Source: Anolis sagrei
Lineage: Eukaryota > Chordata > Lepidosauria > Squamata > Anolidae
Direction of reading: 5' to 3'
Assembly: GCF_037176765.1 (NCBI RefSeq)
Contig: NC_090023.1
Location: forward strand, 145,334,866 to 145,398,865
Length of the DNA stretch: 64,000 nucleotides
Within the stretch, counting starts at the first letter, position 1; each line of letters starts with the position of its first letter. Of this stretch, positions 61,101 through 64,000 are shown in pieces. Both the position numbers and the translations under genes were made by a program. The notes beneath the pieces were generated by a model. It ran no database searches. It was not told the DNA's origin and was given only the letters and a program-made list of their open reading frames with translations.

Positions 61101-63078
61101 CCACATATTATTCATGTCACTCTAAAGTACAGAAACCTAACTGCAGGCAGTAGGCTTCTGCTCACACTGCTGTGAAATATCCCTTTGCTCATTTAACGTT
61201 TGATCCTTTGCAATATGAAAATGTCCAAACAGTTGACCAGCTGTACACTGGTGTTCCTTACATTCCTCTTTTATTTTTCTGCAGGGATCTTCCCTAAAAT
61301 GGACGGATGGCTCTCTGGCAAATTTCATTCAACGTCCGCTAAGCTCACTTCTTCATGTGGTTGGGGAAACAATTAACAGCATTCTGAGTATTCGCATTTG
61401 CTTGAAGTTAAATATCAATATAGGAGGTACAGTGCTGTTCATAAATATAATTATGTATCCTAAACAAACATCTGATTAATTTGTTGTCAAAGGCTTTCAT
61501 GGCTGGAACCACTGGGTTGCTGTGTGTTCTCTGGGCTGTATGGCCATGTTCCAGAAGCATTCTCTCCTGAAGTTTCACCCACATCTATGACAAACCTCAC
61601 AACCTCTGAGGATGCCTTCAGGAGAGAATGCTTCTGGAACATGGCCATACAGCCCAGAAAACTCACAGCAACCAAGCTTGATTAATTTACAACTAACCTT
61701 AAAAGCTAGGTTCACCGTCATCAACAACAACAAATTTTGGAATCCTAGTTAGTAAAAGTTATTGTTGATCTCAGGAACTTTCCAAATAACAAATGGTTTT
61801 GTCACGATGCTAGGGCTCTGCCTTATTCAGGTAGAGATGAACCAAACAAACTCCCAGCTTGTGTTAAACAATTTAATTAAAGCAGCACTTACTTTCTGGC
61901 TGTTTTAATAGCCCAAAACATAAAACATAAAGATAGCACTCAGCCACAGAATATAAAGCAAAACTGACAGCTAACACTGTTGCAGGTTCAAGATAACACC
62001 ATAGTCAAAAGGTCCGGTCCAGTGGTCAAATGCCAAGAGTTCAATGAGCAAAGTCCAGGGATCAAGAGTCTATACCATAGACAAAAGCCAGTCCAAAGAT
62101 TCAAGGTACCAGGGTTCCAAACGTTCAAGAGACAGGTCAGGATACCGAAAATCCACAAACCTGGGGGGAAACCAGCAGCATCTACCACTGAAATAAGACA
62201 AATACTTATTTGATCAATCCCAAGGCTAGCTAATTATATCCAGAAACACCCAGCTGCAACCTATCTCTTGCATACCTCCACCGTTAATTGCTTTCACCCA
62301 CTTAGAGATTATTCAACCCTTTAGAACTAAAATTTACATTAACCCTTCCATTGCCAACTGCTAGGCCTGCCACCACCAACCACCATCAACTACAGACAGG
62401 TTTGGTTAAAGTGATCCTTAACAATTTGTTGTAATACATTTAGAACATGGCAGAGTGTAAATATCAATTTTAGGATATTGTCAGTATAATCTCATTCCTG
62501 AGGTTGGACTGTAAAATGGTGGACAACCAGAAAATTTAGAGCTGATTTGTGCAATGTTTCATTTTATTTCAAATTACACAAGACTTTAAAACACAGCCAT
62601 ATGCACCATAGTAGCATGCCTAATTGGGCAAAGTATCATTCGGTGTATCTTCCATAGCACTGGTATATAAGGAAAACAATTGGAAGAAATTGCTGCTCTT
62701 GGCTGTATCGCCAGAGGACTGGAACAATGGACGTGAGGAAACTTCTAAGAAATGTTGTGATAATTGCCTTCCAAATTGCTTCAGCTTCCTTAGAAGCCCG
62801 ATTTTTAAGACGAATGACTACATTCACCCTGAATTCCATTTCAGATATTTTGCTGGCATCAGTGCCCTGAGAAATTATGCAAGGTTTCTCAAAGCTATTT
62901 TAGCTTCCCTTTCATCACTCTATTTTTTTTTAGTCTAAGGAAGAATTCTCAAATTGCTTTGATGCTTATGTAAAATCTTGATCAAAACCCAATGCAAAAC
63001 TTTGCTTCTACAGGCTTGTATCGGAATACAGTGCTGCGAATTTTAAAGGGCTTGATTGTAGTCATCCCTATACACTGA
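52077..63078 (+). CDS. Secreted C-type lectin-domain protein, five coding exons
   Basis: Joined exons 52077-52137, 56275-56507, 59478-59615, 61285-61426 and 63014-63078 give an open frame of about 212 residues; phases match at every junction (1, 0, 0, 1) and all introns are GT-AG. Residues 1-20 are a hydrophobic signal peptide. Residues 22-68 are a Pro/Asn-rich linker with a basic RDRR site at 30-33. The lectin fold begins at C73-R-D-G-W77 and continues with C84, W94-E-Q-A-E98, C101, GGHLTSI, FWTGG (136-140), WTDGS (150-154) and C183. No EPN or QPD sugar motif is seen, so classical calcium-dependent sugar binding is doubtful. The three-exon split of the fold resembles Reg-like and other small secreted lectins. 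ATG has A at -3. An AG at 52056-52057 suggests an upstream untranslated exon. I cannot name an orthologue. The C-terminal tail is the weak point. The gene diverges from the FAM216B-like gene about 10.5 kb upstream. Confidence 0.8.
52255..52960. mobile_element. Run of palindromic MITE copies in lectin intron 1
   Basis: At least five arms in succession: 52255-52395 (TATAATCCAG type), then 52400-52630, 52655-52735, 52735-52885 and 52885-52960 of the CCCTTCCACACAGCCCTATA type. The shared internal motif is CAAAGCAGATATTGTGGGAT. Begins about 118 bp after exon 1. Confidence 0.85.
53058..53342. mobile_element. hAT-type element with G and C runs, 285 bp
   Basis: Related to 27882. AGGCCCGTAGCCAGGATTTC to GGGCTACATGCCTG, with TACAGAAT at 53050-53057 and 53343-53350. 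Confidence 0.9.
53812..53962. mobile_element. Palindromic MITE in lectin intron 1
   Basis: CACACAGCTGAATAAAATCC and GGTTATATGGCTGTGTGGAT are inverted. Confidence 0.82.
54528..54672. mobile_element. Palindromic MITE in lectin intron 1
   Basis: GGGCCCTTCCATCCAGCCAT and ATTCAGCTGTGTGGAAGGGG are inverted. A single diverged arm also lies near 54270. Confidence 0.8.
55503..55620 (-). mobile_element. L2-clade 3' tail, antisense
   Basis: TTTATTTATTTATTTACCAC, CCGAAGGTGATTCAGGGCGG; only the tail is left. Confidence 0.68.
56275..56507 (+). CDS. C-type lectin exon 2 (linker and start of lectin fold)
   Basis: Acceptor TTTTTAG precedes it and donor GTATTG follows. It encodes residues 21-98: the Pro-rich linker with RDRR, an extra cysteine (C69), then C73-RDGW and QCYVFV, the first disulfide loop of the long-form lectin fold, ending WEQAE. 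The intron after it carries an L2 fragment that begins only about 100 bp downstream. Confidence 0.85.
56606..57065 (-). mobile_element. L2-clade LINE 3' end, antisense, in lectin intron 2
   Basis: TTTATTTATTGATTTGCCAT at left; the minus strand near 56950-57060 encodes SGEALLSVSLAPQ and RDRVFSVVAPWLSN. It starts 100 bp after exon 2 and overlaps the exon's open run-on frame. Confidence 0.8.
57070..57905 (+). repeat. Pair of direct repeats of about 85 bp in intron 2
   Basis: 57070-57155 and 57820-57905 share AATAAAGTGGCCA, the segment GCAGAGAGAAATGAGACTGC and TTTCTGACAGT. A MITE lies between them at about 57180-57390. Origin unknown. Confidence 0.7.
58519..58795 (+). repeat. Sauria-type SINE, sense
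   Basis: Head AGTGGTGCAGTGGGTTAAAT with B box CAGGTTCGAATCC; 3' part CTCACACCAGAAGCAACTTG and a TGACAAAAAAA end. Confidence 0.88.
59085..59342 (-). repeat. Sauria-type SINE, antisense
   Basis: Inverted second copy of the 58519 family in the same intron, 290 bp away, ending about 135 bp before lectin exon 3. Confidence 0.88.
59478..59615 (+). CDS. C-type lectin exon 3 (core of fold)
   Basis: Starts in phase 0 after TTTCTTTCCAG and ends before GTGAGT, 46 codons. It contains WTCQNQAKGGHLTSISSAEH, the typical helix 2 region with the conserved cysteine, followed by AQFWTGGSQRR. These match the WIGG region of the family. The match is clear over the whole exon. Confidence 0.87.
59850..60145. mobile_element. 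Two adjacent palindromic MITEs in lectin intron 3
   Basis: GGCTGGATCTACACTGCCCT to about 59940, then GGCCCCTTCTACACTGCCAT through GTAGAAGGGGCC and a further arm to 60145. Confidence 0.85.
60150..60470. mobile_element. Probable DNA-transposon remnant
   Basis: GC-rich block unlike its surroundings with CCCGGGTTTAAAAAACCCAGG, a perfect short palindrome. Family not identified. Confidence 0.35.
61285..61426 (+). CDS. C-type lectin exon 4 (WTDGS and long loop)
   Basis: Acceptor TTTTCTGCAG and donor GTACAG bound 47 codons plus one base. It begins GSSLKWTDGSLANF, the usual position before the sugar-binding loop. The following segment RPLSSLLHVVGETINSI is hydrophobic and unlike the usual W-x-x-G-x-P-D-N loop; it ends with RICLKLNI, whose cysteine fits the inner disulfide. 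Confidence 0.8.
61483..61678. mobile_element. Inverted pair of Penelope 3' fragments
   Basis: Left half GTTGTCAAAGGCTTTCATGG is antisense; right half CCTCTGAGGATGCC to CTCACAGCAACC is sense. They form a hairpin-like insert flanked by TGATTAATTT at 61473-61482 and 61679-61688. Confidence 0.88.
61800..62398 (-). mobile_element. Solo LTR of an LTR retroelement, copy B
   Basis: 599 bp, antisense, TG...CA ends, flanked by an exact 5-bp duplication GGTTT (61795-61799, 62399-62403). It matches copy A at 25651 along its length. No internal region, so it is a fossil left by recombination between two LTRs. Lies in lectin intron 4. Confidence 0.9.
62404..63000. other. Remainder of lectin intron 4
   Basis: A 104-codon plus frame at 62624-62938 has no lectin features or suitable splice phase. 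No named repeat. Confidence 0.4.
63014..63078 (+). CDS. C-type lectin putative terminal exon
   Basis: An acceptor (TGCTTCTACAG) in the right phase opens a frame of 20 further residues to a TGA at 63076-63078. The tail is Ile/Leu/Val-rich and has neither the WND motif nor the two final cysteines expected here. Position and phase support it as the last exon; the protein tail does not look like a working lectin end. It could be a decayed end, or the true last exon may lie elsewhere. Confidence 0.45.
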
Positions 63079-63084
63079 GAATGG

Positions 63085-63226
63085 ATTTATCATGAAATCT
63101 AGCTTATCAAAGCAGATGGTCCACATGATCTGCTTTGAACTGGACTATATGAGTCTGTACTGCCATATACTCCAGTACAAAGCAGATAATCTGGATTTTA
63201 TGTGGCAGTGTAGATAGGACCTCAGT
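63085..63226. mobile_element. Palindromic MITE after the lectin stop
   Basis: ATCAAAGCAGATGGTCCACA and TCCAGTACAAAGCAGATAAT are inverted; it ends GGCAGTGTAGATAGGACC. Confidence 0.8.
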
Positions 63227-63296
63227 TTGTTTTGGGTCCTCTAGAAACAGCACACAAGTTCTCAAGGAGTAGACCATTTAAGAATCGGCATTAAAG

Positions 63297-63302
63297 AATA
63301 AA
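63297..63302 (+). promoter_or_regulatory. Possible poly(A) signal of lectin gene
   Basis: AATAAA about 220 nt after the putative stop. A MITE lies between stop and signal, so the 3' untranslated region would contain it. The hexamer alone is weak evidence. Confidence 0.3.
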
Positions 63303-63341
63303 GATGAAGTATTCTGAGCATGGTCAAAGTTCATAGATTCA

Positions 63342-63945
63342 GGCCCCTTCTACACTGCCATATAAAATCCAGGAGGAGGGAGCAAGCTTGTTTTCAGCTG
63401 CTCTGGAGACTAGGACACAGAACAATGGCTTCAAACTACAAGAAAGGAGATTCCCCCAGAACTTTAGGAAGACCTTCCTGACTGTGAGAGCTGTTCAGCA
63501 GTGGAACTCTCTGCCCCAAAGTGTGGTAGTCGCTCCTTCTTTGGAGGCTTTTAAACAGAGGCTGGATGGCCATCAGTCGGGGATGCTTTGAATGCAATTT
63601 TCCTTCTTCTTCGCAGTGGGTTGGACTGGATGGCCTATGAGGTCTCTTCCAACTCTATGATTCTATGATTCTATGAAATTTCTGGCGGACATTACACGGC
63701 AGCCATCTTGGAGGCTGCAAAATCCGTGGACAAAGCAGCAAGCGTGGACAACAGAGGCAGAAATCCCGGGACGAACAGGTCTCTATGTGGACCTCTTTTC
63801 AGGTTCTGTTTTTTGTTTTTTTTTACCCCTGACTAAAACCCTCAATTTGGGGTTGTCTAAAAGCGCCCTGAGTCTCCAATGCCATATAATCTGGAATAAG
63901 AAAATAATCTGGGATAAGATCCTGGAATATAGGGCAGTGTAGAAG
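63342..63945. mobile_element. MITE apparently split by a CR1 and another element
   Basis: GGCCCCTTCTACACTGCCAT at left and GGGCAGTGTAGAAGC at right look like the two ends of one MITE. Between them are a CR1 3' end and a block ending TTGTCTAAAAGCGCCC, like the terminus of the 13845 element. Confidence 0.55.
63373..63677 (+). mobile_element. CR1 LINE 3' end, sense
   Basis: The plus frame encodes FSAALETRTQNNGFKLQERR, LTVRAVQQWNSLPQSVVVAP and LEAFKQRLDGH; it ends with the ATTCTATGATTCTATGA tip. Confidence 0.92.
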
Positions 63946-64000
63946 CAGAAAAGGGTTGGTGAAAGAAGCCAAGCTCATACCGCTGCAGAAAAGAAACGCA

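Noticed and set aside
62624-62938. Candidate last lectin exon
   Set aside because: No acceptor in phase 1 and no WND or cysteine pattern in any frame.

Overview
The window reads as intronic and intergenic DNA from a squamate reptile, probably an iguanian or anole-like lizard. The evidence is the repeat mix: tRNA-derived Sauria-type SINEs, CR1 and L2-clade LINEs, an L1 3' end, LINE 3' ends with a restriction-like endonuclease (R2/R4 type), Penelope elements with a GIY-YIG domain, and very many hAT-type DNA transposons and palindromic MITEs, several with exact 8-bp target-site duplications. No bacterial-style operon, CRISPR array or rRNA is present. Species assignment is an inference.

Two host genes are supported at exon level, and they are divergently oriented. 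On the minus strand, two coding exons (41466-41564 and 38262-38382) encode the N-terminal and central parts of a FAM216B-like protein. On the plus strand, five exons between 52077 and 63078 encode a secreted C-type lectin-domain protein of about 212 residues, with a signal peptide, a Pro-rich linker and a C-type lectin fold split over three or four exons in matching phases. Its last exon is open and in phase, but the translated tail lacks the usual WND motif and final cysteines. The lectin may be mis-modelled there or may be losing its domain end.

Layout: 1-3.0 kb, SINE fragment and an old CR1 interrupted by a MITE and an L2 fragment; 3-13 kb, SINEs, an L2 fragment, a 921-bp hAT element and a Penelope 3' end; 13.8-15.1 kb, a long-armed DNA transposon split by a composite SINE; 15.6-22.5 kb, Penelope, MIR-like SINE, several hAT elements and an R2/R4-type LINE; 23.5-31 kb, an L1 nested in a MITE, a solo LTR, hAT elements and a CR1; 31-38 kb, mostly unique sequence with one nested hAT, a possible conserved non-coding block near 34.1-34.7 kb, an R2/R4-type LINE and a CR1; 38-42 kb, FAM216B-like exons with L2 fragments in the intron; 42-52 kb, hAT and MITE insertions; 52-63 kb, the lectin gene with introns full of MITEs, SINEs, L2, Penelope and a solo LTR; 63-64 kb, MITE and CR1.

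Most long open frames are shadows of repeats or of low-complexity DNA. I see no previously undescribed multi-gene system. The most informative points are the two host genes, the uncertain lectin C terminus, the MITE pile-up just 3' of lectin exon 1, and the many insertions whose nesting gives a relative chronology.
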